NCBI RefSeq assembly: GCF_029227915.1 | Contig: NC_079889.1 | Span: 124,001-188,000, forward strand | DNA length: 64,000 bases | Direction: 5' to 3' | Source: Hydractinia symbiolongicarpus | Taxonomy: Eukaryota > Cnidaria > Hydrozoa > Anthoathecata > Hydractiniidae | In this document: piece after piece, positions 48,230 to 59,390 of the stretch | Position numbering within the stretch: the stretch's first letter is position 1 | Layout of the letters: each line of letters starts with the position of its first letter | Notes under the pieces: model-generated | What the model saw: only the letters and a program-made list of their open reading frames with translations | What the model was told of the DNA's origin: nothing | Database searches by the model: none | Translations under genes and position numbers: made by a program

Positions 48230-51128
48230 TCACTTTTCTTTGTCGTTACGGGATAACAAGGAAAATAAATTCGCTACTACCAAACAGGCGAAGCTTATCC
48301 AGCCGGTTACCATAGAATAACCATATACATAACGAGCTGATCCGAACGTTTCGTATTTATCGACAAACACGGATAATCCTGACGTCAGCAAAATATCTAA
48401 AAAATAATTTTATGTGTTACTTTAATGTTTTTCCACCGTGATACAATGTCTTCTCCAGGGTTTATTAAGTTTCTTTATGCTCCATCCCACAAAAAAATAA
48501 CAAGCCCTGGAGACGAGTTTGTGTTATAACCACTCCACGGTGCACATTTCTTTCGCGTTTTGTGTGTTTGGGTGGCCTGCAACTTCGTTTCTAGGGATTT
48601 TTTTCTCCCGCTGTTAATATTACAATAACGCATGCGCACTAAGATCTTGAAATAATAGTAACAAATCTTATCCCCAGTTCGTCTGCGGCTCATAGTTCTG
48701 GGGACCGTGGATCGAATCCCGCTCTCTGTCAGGCAGTATGTTAGTGATGAACAAAGTAGTTCTTCTACATTATGACTTACACGCGTTATACTCGCCCGTC
48801 ATGATCAGAGGTCTGATCGGGGTGAAGCATTTTCTGTTGAGAATGAAATACGGATGTGCTATGATAAATATTCATCTATGTTATCCCCAGAGCACGGCAC
48901 AAACAGAAAGCGAAAAAGAGGGGAGGAGATAATAAATCAATGAACTTTCTTTTCGAACAGAATTAATATAGATTCTATAAAATTTCGTGTAAGTGGTAAA
49001 CTTGATTTGTGATGAGAATTTTCAAGAAACTTTAAAAAATGCTGCTTCACGTAAGTTGTACAGTTGAATAAATATTGACACGAATAGAAGCAAATAGAAG
49101 TATAATTTAGCTACTACCTCTGGTTAACTCGCAAGCTGAATTCCCACTCAACGGCAAAACAGAACAGAACGGAACAAGAGGAATACTTAATGTTGATTGG
49201 CTATCTGCTAATTGTTCTTTTGTTTTTATATTTGTTTTTTGTTCCTGTCCGCAAAAAAGTTGAAATGATTTTAACTTTCAATTTGGAACGGAACGGATCC
49301 GAACGGAAAAGTTCATCAACCAATCAGATTTTCTGTTCTGATTCATTTCATTTTACTATTGAATGGAAATTCAGATTTAATAAGATACCCTTATGATGGA
49401 ATTTGAATTTTATGCAACCTCATTTCCAGGGCTTTTTCATCTCTTGCCGATACAAGAGCATAAAGAGCCAAATGAGCAAAAAATATTTTATACTTACTAG
49501 ATATTAAAATCATTACAGATAAAACATCCATCATAAGTTTTCTTTTGAATATTTTCATTAGTATTGCTACCACATTAACCAAACAATTTATAACGAGACT
49601 TGTTGAAAGTAATATTCTTGCCGCTTTAATTGTACCTGAAACAATTGAAAATGTAGATTTCACAGCAACAACCAATCATCCACCTTTAATTAACGGACAC
49701 TGCAAGAAGCTGACACCTCTAATTAACAGATATTCCAAAAGGGGATATCTCTAATTACCAGATATTCCAAAGGGGGATATCTCTAATAAACGGACACTCC
49801 AAAAGGGGATATCTCTAATTAACGGACACTTCAAAAAGTGATATCTCTAATTAACGGATATTCCAAAAGAGGATATTTGTAATTAACGGACACAGTTCAA
49901 AAGAAGATATCTTTAATTAACAGACACTCCAAAAAATAGGGAACTTTATTGAACAGGCAAATAAAAAAACGGACTAATTAATGGAAAAGCAATTAAACTG
50001 TAGCAAAACCAATGATTAAATCTTTACAGGTACTTCTTTCTAAGTAGTAGGACAGGAAAGAAAATTGAAATCTTTTACTCAAAAATTTATTTTTCACGTG
50101 ACTTGTTGCAAGAACATCGCACTTTACAATTTTTTCAGTACTTTTTGGTGTCCCTAAAAATATATTTTAAAAATATTTCCAATCCATTTCCTGCTTTTTT
50201 TTCATCCCTAAAGTCTAGTGAATCGACAATGGTTTCTTGATTGTGAATTAACACTTCTAGAAACCCGTTTTCTATCGATTTGAAGCGGGAAATAAAAACC
50301 TCCAAAGAAGGGATACCTCTAATTAGCAGACAAAAACATGATTGCTAATCAGAGTCCACAGTATAGTTTATAGGAAAGATTTTCGCGATTAAGAATTAGA
50401 TAAATTAATCGCAAAAATTAATCTTCGTAAAAAATTAGGAATAGACAATAGCAGACTTTTTATAGTCGCTAATTGTACCTCTAAAACGAAAAGAAAAGTA
50501 GATAGACCCCCGGTGTTAAAATGATATTTAAGAGGATTGCAGTAAAAGAGGAGGATGGATGACATATAAAATATTAAGAATATACAAACAAAAATATATG
50601 GTTATTTTTCGCAAAATGTTGGTGTAGATATGTTTTCCCAAATGGTGCCCGTTTTCATTTTTGAACTTTTTTGCGACAAAGCCACAATGTCGCTAAATGT
50701 GGCAAAATTAAAATAGCGAATAACCAATCCACTAGACTAAAATGAGAAACAATTTATTAAATCCAACCACGATGTATTAAGACGGGGGTCTATCCCTAAC
50801 TTTTGACTCTACCATCTTATTAACAGTAGCATCTAGAAGGAAAGATATAGAGTTTGTTTGCTCTCAAAAATAAATTATTTTTACCTGTGATTTCATCTTC
50901 ATTTAGCTTTCGACACAACATAACCCTCGTAAAATTCTGATTTGTACGTTCAGAGCAAATCCTCCACAGTCCATTCCATCTCCAAACGTTGAGAGAAATG
51001 TTTCTTTCTTGAAACCATCGGTCCGTGAAAATTGTAATAGCCGTTAAAATTACAGAAAAGGTGACGAAAAGAAGAGTCAAGAAACGAAAAATTGCTCGTC
51101 GTTCAAACTTTGTTGAAATCGAAAACAT
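48230..51128 (-). CDS. Claudin/PMP22-superfamily four-transmembrane protein
   Basis: Minus-strand exons 50885-51128, 49498-49635 and 48230-48378 join in phase to 176 residues. TM1 is FRFLTLLFVTFSVILTAITI. The first extracellular loop has the superfamily signature GLW-x2-C-x13-C (WRWNGLWRIC, later MLCRKL) and sequons NIS and NFT. TM2 begins TIKAARILLSTSLVINCLV, like the R-A-L start of claudin TM2. TM3 is short (MMDVLSVMILIS plus RLSVFV). The second loop and TM4 read YETFGSARYVYGYSMVTGW and ISFACLVVANLFSLL, matching the claudin G-S-x2-Y-x2-G pattern. The tail, RNDKEK, is short with no clear PDZ motif. Such proteins form or regulate cell junctions or act as channel subunits; which applies here is unknown. 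An extra small exon in TM3 cannot be excluded. Confidence 0.72.
48446..48535. mobile_element. CTCGTCCCCAGG-family element, diverged
   Basis: GTCTTCTCCAGGGTTTATTA on the left and AACAAGCCCTGGAGACGAG on the right as inverted ends, inside the claudin-like gene's last intron. Confidence 0.6.
48675..48755 (+). repeat. tRNA-like SINE fragment, copy 2
   Basis: GTTCGTCTGCGGCTCATAGT, GTGGATCGAATCCCGCTCTC and GGCAGTATGTTAGT match 17905-17985 in order. The GATCGAATCCC block is a good B box. Confidence 0.6.
49690..49935 (+). repeat. Minisatellite, about 37 bp x about 6
   Basis: Units of TCTAATTAACGGACACTCC plus AAAAGGGGATATC with point changes. It lies in the first intron of the minus-strand claudin-like gene, just upstream of its second exon. 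Confidence 0.85.
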
Positions 51129-51887
51129 CGCTGATAAACAAACACAAAAGCCAGCTGAAATATATAGATTTTTACTGTTTATTGCACACTAGTTTTTTTT
51201 GTTTAGAAATACTTTTATCCTTTTTTTTCATATAAGTTAGTAAAGAATTTAATTATCACCGATGTGAAAGAAGCCCAATTTCGTTCTCAGACCTTCTTTT
51301 TGTATCTCTCTATATAGACAAAAAAGGATACAATCTTTGTTGTCCTGTTTTGCCACACTAGCGCTTAAAAAGTTTCTTCTTTCATAAAAGAGAAAGAAGG
51401 ATAATACTTTATTCAACAGAGAAGAAAAAAGACACCATTCTTACGATTTTTACTTTCTTTTGCTAATAGAAAGAAAGGTGGGCGTTATTCTAAGTTGATA
51501 AGTTTTCCTTTATTGAATAAGGGCGCTAATTCCAGGGTGGGAAGTCCATTGTTTATATTCTCACAAATTTTGCAATGGGTCGAGTGTACTTATAAATTGT
51601 GTAATGCGAGTTTTTTATGATTTCAGGACGGTGAAACACGATTAGTTTAAAATAAGCTTTTTATATAGCACAGTTCACTGGTGACCTTATCTCTTAAAAA
51701 CTGATCGTCAATCTGCGGAAAAATACAACGATATTGATTGCCACTACTCGCAGCTACCATATTTGAATCACAGACGTAAACTTATGTAAATGTTAGGCTT
51801 GTGTCTATCTAATATATATCGCATTTACTATTTGCTATTTCGTGTATCCGTGACACAGTTATAAAATTGACACAGACAAACAATGTG

Positions 51888-52260
51888 CACACTAGTCGTT
51901 AGCCTGTGAAAAATTCGTCCGCCGTACATCTAGACGCAGCTACCATTTTTAAATCAGAGACGTAAAATGGGATATTATAATATGGACTAGTTGGTAGTCC
52001 GGGGAATAATTCACGGTGTCTCCCCTACTTCATAAATCGTTTATTTCGTATTTCCGTAACACGACGTTTTTCTTGCGACAAAATGTATATAGAGACTAAG
52101 TATTAGGTTGTATGTCTATTACATATCGCATTCACTGTTTGATATTTCGTGTGTCTGTAACACGGCTATAAAATCGTGTCAACAAACAACGGGTATTAGT
52201 AATGTTCACACTAGTCGTTAGTCCGTTGAAAATTCACAGGAATTCGACTGTTGTAGACAC
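51888..52260 (+). mobile_element. Cluster of CTAGTCGTTAGCC-family fragments
   Basis: Three starts follow each other: ACTAGTCGTTAGCCTGTGAA (near 51893), ACTAGTTGGTAGTCCGGGGA (near 51986) and ACTAGTCGTTAGTCCGTTGA (near 52210). Between them are GCAGCTACCATTTTTAAATC and TATTTCGTGTG remnants. A related fragment lies at 51700-51790. Confidence 0.6.
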
Positions 52261-53445
52261 TTCCCGCATTGCTCAACGCTCTTCCACAACTTAGGACTTT
52301 GGAGTAATATTCTTATGTAGGTTCAGCAGCCTTAATTATGCACGCGTAAGAATTTTTGAGTTTTTACAGATATGATTTTTTTCTACTACTACTTTCTACT
52401 ACATAAGTGTTAATGTCTAGTAAAATGTTTCGTCACACCTTTTATTTCAAGCTCCATACTAACTCTCAATTTTGCCTTAGTTTATCTCGACAGCCGTTTG
52501 AAATGATTTGCTGTTTTATTTTGTAGCACAAAAACGCATGCATTCTTTATTGGGGAAGGTAGGGAGCTAAAACCAATACGAAAAGATTGAAAATGAGTTT
52601 TAACTAGCTACATCTGTGACGGACACTACTATAAGATAGCCAGTTTGATTTGTACCAGGTGAATTCTTTAAGTAACTCTCACATTGCGGACACTTTTCCG
52701 TTCCACGTGTACTGTCTGGCTAAAATTGACTGCCATGAAGTTACTATTAGCAAATATTGACAACACAATCTGTTTTCATTTCTGACCATTCAAAGATGTA
52801 CCTATGATCATATCAGTAGTAGTTCTAAGAAATATGTGCATTTTGTAATCTTTCTTTGGGGAACAGCTTAGTTTTAAAAAGTTCATAAAAAGAGGACAAA
52901 GACATTTGTGTTTTAAGTGTTTATTTAAGGAAGATCTTTTGCACTTCATGCACTGTACTTTTTCTTTAATGATATTTTTTTGTGATTGCTAAAATGTGGA
53001 CAGAAAATGTCAAAAAAAGATAAATACTGGAAGAAAGGATAAAACTGTAATAATATATGCATTCGCAAACATCAGCGGACACCATTTTAAAATGGACCGT
53101 TTTTGAGGAATTCTTTAAGTAACTCTTACGGTGCAACTTCACCAAAGTGCACACTCAATGGTTCACAGTATTTCAAATCGTCATTGTACTTTATTTATTG
53201 GTATATGGCAAGGGTCTTTTTAAAACAGTTTTGGTTCTTGTCCTTGTATGGTTTTGCACCAACAACAGTTAGCTACAACTTATTTGCTCCCATCATTTCG
53301 TTGCACCTTGTCAAAAAGATACAAGATACTCTGCGGTCGAGACTGTGCTTAAAAGGGACCCTACTGACAACAAAGTAAAAACTATCATGACACGGATGTA
53401 AACAATTATAACCAACATGTATTTTTTACGCGCCATGTTGTAGCA

Positions 53446-53576
53446 TGATCTATATTATAATACCCGTATAAGTCTGTCTGCTATGCAAAATGATAACCGC
53501 AGTAGCGAGACACACGAAATGCGGTAAATAAAGGACAGTGAACCCGTGGATTTATCTACGGGTCACCGGCTAGTGT
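53446..53576 (-). mobile_element. CTAGTCGTTAGCC-family element, inverted copy
   Basis: On the plus strand it runs from ATTATAATACCCGTATAAGT through GTGAACCCGTGGATTTATCT to CGGCTAGTG, the reverse of the copy at 39637. Confidence 0.75.
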
Positions 53577-54796
53577 TTAAGAATTTCCAGCTGCACCAAC
53601 ACATGTGTTGTTATCACGCGAGGCTGTAAAGTGGATGTGAGAAAAATAGTTTGTAATCTGAGACGTATATTGAGTTTAAGATTGAAATGAATACATGCGT
53701 GGGATGGAAAACTATTTTGATACGTAACACAGATCTTGAAGATAATCTTATTGTTTCAGCCCACCTAGTAACAAATCATACAGAGAAATAGCAACAAACC
53801 TATAAACTGTGGCTTTTATCCTATCAAAACTTCCTGTTTTGAGTAAAAAGGTCTACGCTTTGCTTTCCCAGCTTCGTTTCCAGACTCTTTAATCTAGAGC
53901 TAACAAAATACTCTAGGAGTAAAACATTCCTGAGGTTAAAAGATGCGAATGTATTGTTCGACAGTGTGCATGATTGGTTAATATCTAAGGTTGCCTTTAG
54001 GACTGTGACCTATTCTTTCTTATCACAAGATAATAGAAACAAAAAAAATTCCTGGGAACGAGATTGTTAATGGTGTTAAAACGGCAAAAGTAAACAAACA
54101 AAATTCCTCGTAGGAGTTATTTGCATAACGGATTTTTTTCGACTTTGCGAATGCGTGGAAAGAAATATGAACTGTTGATAAACGCCCTATTTTGTAGGAG
54201 GAATAACACAAGGAACATATTTATGATATTTCTGGTAAAAAATATTTTCAAACAAACCACTCCTATTATTAATTTAAAGTTCTGACTTTTTTTGGCGCCA
54301 TGACACTACAGTGAGGAGGGATTGGTAAGATCTCATACTTCACGTGTACTCTTGTTCTGAGGGACATTTGTGCAGCTTACTACTCACCTAAAATTTAACA
54401 AAGTTTTGAAAAACGTAAAGTTTTTAGTAAAAGAAGAATAAAGACAGGAGATTTGAAACGTTTGCTTTGTAAAGGGACATAAGCAGAAACATAACATTGT
54501 ACACTTAACAATTTTAACCTCGTGATTAGAAACCTCAGTTTACTGAACAAATAAAAAAGTCATGTGACAAGTCACTTGACAAAATAACAAATTCATTCCC
54601 AGCCCGTTCTTCGCTTCCACTTGATTTAACCTTGCCTTTTGCTTTAAAAAAGCATGGGACGAAATTGTTCGTGTGTTTTCAAGGAACACTATTATTGTCA
54701 AATTTATTAATAAAAATCACAAGTGTTAAAAATCTCTCACAGGACAGAAGAGAAGATAGATAGATTGACAAAAAGACAAAAAGTCGCAAGCACATC

Positions 54797-56760
54797 ATGA
54801 AGTCCTTACATGTGTTTTTGTGGCTGCAACAAGTTGTAAGGACATTCGATTTCGAAAATGCGGAGGTAAGGTGAATTTGTAACATACCAATATAAAATAT
54901 AGAAAAGAAGAATAAAAGCATAGAAAGAATAGGCAAAGAACAAAATGCGGTACACTCATTCGAATAAAAATATGTGGGGTATCTTGCCCAGTGTTTTTTA
55001 TTGTAAAAATCAGCTCTGCATATTATAAAAATTAATGAATAATGTAGTTTATATAAAAACCTACTCTGGTGCGCTTTCCCCATAGTGGACCCTCCTTTAT
55101 TACGTAAAAATCACTTGCAACTTTTTTTACTGTATCGACAATAGACGAGAAAATTATAAAAATGTGGAAAGATGGGTTATATTATGTTAGCCTTGAAAAG
55201 TGTTTTTCAATTCATATATCTTAAAGTTGAAGGATCGGTGAAAGAAATAATCTATATTATAATACCCGTGTACGTCTGTCCGTCTGTCTGTCACGCAAAA
55301 TGGTAGCTTAGCTGCGCAAGTAGCAAGACGCACACAATGCGGTATAAAAAGCACGGGCGAGCCTGTGGATTTTTCTACGGGCAAACAACTAGTAATATAC
55401 ATTGCTGCTCCATTTCTCATAAAAATAGTGGCTTATTATTTCTCTATATTTCTAAACAACGCCCCCCCCCTCCCCCCGCCTAACAGAAATAATCTCTAGC
55501 CACGCCCTTCTTAAACATGTCTTCTTATCACAATTTGACGTCCGGGTCTATTTGTAACTAATTAAAACAATCGGCAACCGAATAAATAGTATTTGCATTT
55601 CTAAATTATAAGCAATATTTCCCAACCCAAGGATTGTTAGGTTTTTTATATTGGGATGGATTTTTTCATAGTTTCTTATTTCCTATCACGTGCAAGCGAC
55701 GGTTGTGAAAGTAATGTGGCATAGCCAGAGACTCGAGCCTTGCGTGTTTGTATATCTTTTCAAAATAGTAGCATACGCTTCTGTTTTTTTCAATAAACCA
55801 TATTTCTTCTCGTAAACACATTAGTTCATATTATTACTTGTTTTGCATTTTAGGATCCGCAGATATTTCAAGTGTATCTATTGAACCTTGTGAAAAGGAA
55901 CCCTGTATTTTACACAAGGAAAATTCAACCAAAATAACAATCAAGTTCACACCAAAACAGAAAATTACATCTTTAACAACATCTATACATGGTTACCTTT
56001 GGTTCGTTCCAGTACCGTTTCATCTGGATAAACCTTACCCATGCAAGGGAGTCATGAAATGTCCACTGGAAGCTAAAAAAGAACAAACGTACTCTTTATC
56101 GCTTCCAATAAAACGTAATTACCCCAGCGTAAGTATCTCAATTATACACACGTATTATTTTATAAGAAATTAAGAGAAAGGCCTATGAATCTACAACCTC
56201 TGACCTAGTATTTGTCTTATAACCTTATAGGTAAAGACAATGTAGACAAAATGCGCTAGCTGCACTTTCCAAAATTTTCTAAAATTAACAACCTTTTACA
56301 TTTTTCATCTAACTTAATTAATAAAAAAACGACAAAAAAAACTTAGTTGGCAGAAAATAAGGTTGATAAAAACAGGTTAACCGTACAAAGGTGATACAAC
56401 AAACTAGTTATTAAGCCAAATTTGGGGCGCAAGTCTAACTGAGCAAGCAAAAATGTGATATTATTCTTCCCAAGTAGATATTGAACAGCCAAAAAGTAAG
56501 CATAGTTTCTTTTAAAGTTTTAGGTTTTGTTGTGCTCGTCCCCGGGGGCTTTTTCCTTTTTGACATCGCGGTACCGTCAAGTAAGCGTTAGCGGCATTGA
56601 AATAGGCAACAAACCCTGGAGACAAAGATGTTGTGTTGGTTATAAAAAAAGCTGATGTAATTATATATCGTTTTAGATGGGCATAGTTGTGAGGTGGAGG
56701 TTTACAGACCAAGACAGCAACACCGTTTTGTGCATAAAGATACCAACAAAACTGCAATAA
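54797..56760 (+). CDS. NPC2: NPC2-like (ML-domain) secreted lipid-binding protein; first exon apparently out of frame
   Basis: NPC2 proteins carry cholesterol in the lysosome lumen. Exons 55854-56128 and 56677-56760 encode the ML core: IEPCEKEPCILHKE, GYLWFVPVPFHLDK, CKGVMKCPLE, the LPIKRNYPS step, then GIVVRWRFTDQDSNTVLC and a stop. Six family cysteines are visible when the first exon is included. That exon (54797-54865) encodes, in the frame that fits exon 2, VLTCVFVAATSCKDIRFRKCG, the expected end of a signal peptide and the first Cys. Its only nearby ATG (54797) is in another frame, off by one base. This may be a one-base deletion or an assembly error near 54802, or the true start may lie in an unseen upstream exon. 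The total would be about 142 residues, close to the usual 150. Confidence 0.75.
55250..55394 (-). mobile_element. CTAGTCGTTAGCC-family element, inverted copy
   Basis: On the plus strand it runs from ATTATAATACCCGTGTACGT through CACGGGCGAGCCTGTGGATT to CAACTAGT. It lies in intron 1 of the NPC2-like gene. Confidence 0.75.
56527..56633. mobile_element. CTCGTCCCCAGG-family element in NPC2-like intron
   Basis: TGCTCGTCCCCGGGGGCTTT on the left and AACCCTGGAGACAAAGATG on the right as inverted ends, 44 bases before the last NPC2-like exon. Confidence 0.65.
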
Positions 56761-56770
56761 TTAATTTCCA

Positions 56771-56980
56771 ATCCGGTAAATGATCCGGTAATCTTCTAGT
56801 TGATCCGGTGAAATTTCCGGTAACTTTCTAGTTCACCCGGTGATTTATTCGATAGTTTTTTAGTTAATCTGGTGAATCATCCGGTAATTTTCTAGTTGAT
56901 CCGGTGAATTATCCGGTAATTTTCTAGTTGATCCGGTGAATTGTCCGGTAGTTTTTTAGTTAATCCGGAGAATTATCCGG
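56771..56980 (+). repeat. Minisatellite, about 31 bp x about 7, directly after the NPC2-like stop
   Basis: Units of TGATCCGGTGAATTATCCGG plus TAATTTTCTAGT. It starts about 10 bases past the TAA at 56758-56760 and so probably lies in the 3' UTR. Confidence 0.85.
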
Positions 56981-57117
56981 TTTATATTTTATTTTTATAC
57001 ATAACTTGTAATTTTATCAATCTGTTCTTTCTCTAAATAATTGTGCAGATTGCATATGGATGATAATTGTTGTGCTAAATCTGAAAATGAATTCGCCACA
57101 AAGCTTGCAACTAGTAT

Positions 57118-57227
57118 TTCCAACCTCAATCCCAGGACCTGTTGTCTCTTTTTACATATCGGGACATTGACCTATCAAGAAGCGCAGAGCTGAGAGACAA
57201 AAAGCCCTTGGAACGAGATTGTAGTAA
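57118..57227. mobile_element. CTCGTCCCCAGG-family element
   Basis: TCCAACCTCAATCCCAGGAC on the left and AGCCCTTGGAACGAGATTG on the right, with CATATCGGGACATTGAC in the middle. Confidence 0.7.
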
Positions 57228-59275
57228 TTCATTTATATACGAAGTATTCCTACAATAATAACCGTATTTTGCGTGGTAAAAATAAGCGACTCCGTGGATT
57301 TTTTTTGATATTTTGTGAGAGTTTATCGTGGTGTCAAATATCTTGTTAAAGTAAATATTTGCGACACTTCTCGTTACGACGTGTTATTTTATTTATACGA
57401 TGAATCATAGCGCAGCGGAAACTCCCTAAAACGGGGATTTGCGGGACAAAATCATTGTCCTCTTTAGAAAACAAGAGGTGAGGTGTTAGCAATTGGTAAG
57501 TTTGATATAGATCTGTCGTGTCTCTCTCAATGTCAAGCAGAAGAAGTCTTTCTTGGCAGTTTTAAGATAAGGTATGAATATACAGGTTTGCGGTGAAAAG
57601 TTGGAGAGAAGCAAATAAAAATTTATCTGCTTTAGGAAGTTTAATTTCTCTCGAAATTTTTACCTGCGACCAAATAATTTGTCCGTATGATAGAGGTATC
57701 CGCTTCAAAAAGTTCGCTATAGGAAGGCAGCAATATCGTTTTCCCAACTCAGAAATCCCAAGTTTGTAAGTTCCGTTTATCGTCATGCGAAAAAAAGAAC
57801 GACATGCCTAAGTTATGTATTACATCACAACTCTCTGAAATTAATTTAAATGGTACGCCACCGCATTCCATGTAGAGCTGCACTATACAAAACTGTGTTG
57901 TAAATCAGACTTACAACATTTTTTTATATATGGCAACTATTACTGAAAAAATATTGCTTTTTTAACAAGCAGCAGGTGTTGTAGTAACTCTGACACCGAC
58001 GCTGTGAAAACCTTGTTACAGCAGCGTATATGCCAGCCATTCGAGACTTAAATTTGCAGCGAAAACAAGTTCAAGTCCATTCCTGGTTAAATGAAACATT
58101 TTAAATACATTCCGTTTAACCCTATACTGACCACCGAAGAAGAGTCCGCGGACTCTTTGACTAGGCATAACTTTGGATACAGCTGTGAATAAGTGCTAAA
58201 ACTTTGTGACTATTCCTAACTTTTAATAAGGCTTCTGACAAGCCGTCGACATTCAAGTAAGAATGTCATAAGATGTTGTATTGGGTATATAAATATTTAT
58301 TACATGTATGTTGGTTATTAAGTGGTAACCAAGGTGTTGCTGGTAACCAAGGTGTTACTAGGGACAAAAAACAGACCAGATTTGCAGGAAATATTGATCC
58401 AGCAAACTGACGTCATTAATTGTTTTCCTTGCCTCGATTATCTTTAAATGCCCTGTTCTACCTATATGCCAAGTTTAATGACATGAGCATCAATATTTCT
58501 GGTAGAACGGGTCTTTTTAACTTCATTGTTCAAATAAGAAATTTTCTTGCCGAAATGACGTCAATAAAATTACTTTTTTTCATGTGAAACACATATTTTG
58601 GTATTCGTTCCACAAATCCACCAAGAATCATTAGTAACACGCGAGAAATTAAACGTACTGAAAAATTGGAAAAATGACCATTTTTCACATGTGTGACGTC
58701 AATTATAATCCCTATGACGTCATCAAATTACTTTTTTTACATTGATTGAGTTTGTATTAAGACATTCTCCAACTGAGCCAAGTTTCATCACTTAAGCACA
58801 AGTGGTTCAGGATTTATGCCGCGGGCACTTTGTGCCCCCTCTAGGGTTACAAGGGTCAAAAAAGCTCAGGTAATAGGGTTAAAGTCCGCATTTTCAAACA
58901 GCCTCTAAATAAACGGCTTATAAAATTATTGCAGTTTTTTTTATCTTTTTTTGTTTTCTTACAATTAACTCACTTTGTTGCTTTTATACTGTTTCGTTTG
59001 TTGAAGGGGTTTTTTGAAACTTTACCAATATTCCATTTTTTAAATTTTATACATTGATGTTGTCTGCAATAAGATAAATAAAAAAATCACCAAAAAAATA
59101 AGAACAATGTTCCGTTAATATTGGATGTGTCCGGTCTACCGAATTGCGGGAAGTTGTCGACTATTTCGGATTTTATTTAATTTCTTCGTTGTAATATTAG
59201 TTTAATTAACTTAAAGATATTGTTCGCTTCCACTGTTTATGACTTTTAATGAATATTTTACGATGCAGTAGTAGA

Positions 59276-59282
59276 TATAAAA
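59276..59282 (+). promoter_or_regulatory. TATA box candidate for the cysteine-rich gene
   Basis: TATAAAA lies 115 bases before the ATG, consistent with a leader of about 85 bases. Confidence 0.5.
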
Positions 59283-59390
59283 CAACGAACAAAGTTAGAG
59301 TAGAAAAATAGAATAAAGAAACTTAATAATTATACAAAAAATAGCTGACCGTTTAGTAATCAACATCGTGACATCACGCGCTCTTGAAAG

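Larger units (their letters stand above)
51129..54796. other. Intergenic, divergent 5' regions, packed with short elements
   Basis: Separates the claudin-like gene (-) from the NPC2-like gene (+). Family copies and fragments occupy 51700-52260, 53285-53345, 53446-53576, 53868-54068 and 54588-54672. I see no gene here. Confidence 0.6.
56981..59390. other. Intergenic DNA before the cysteine-rich gene
   Basis: A CTCGTCCCCAGG-family copy lies at 57118-57227. 58080-58890 has many short self-similar blocks (ATGACGTCA, GGTAACCAAGGTGTT twice) but no open frame of interest. A minus-strand open piece at 57664-57786 with a good donor site is too short to call. Confidence 0.5.

Noticed and set aside
57562-57786. 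Minus-strand ATG frame with a good donor at 57663
   Set aside because: 41 codons, no recognised similarity and no downstream partner exon seen.
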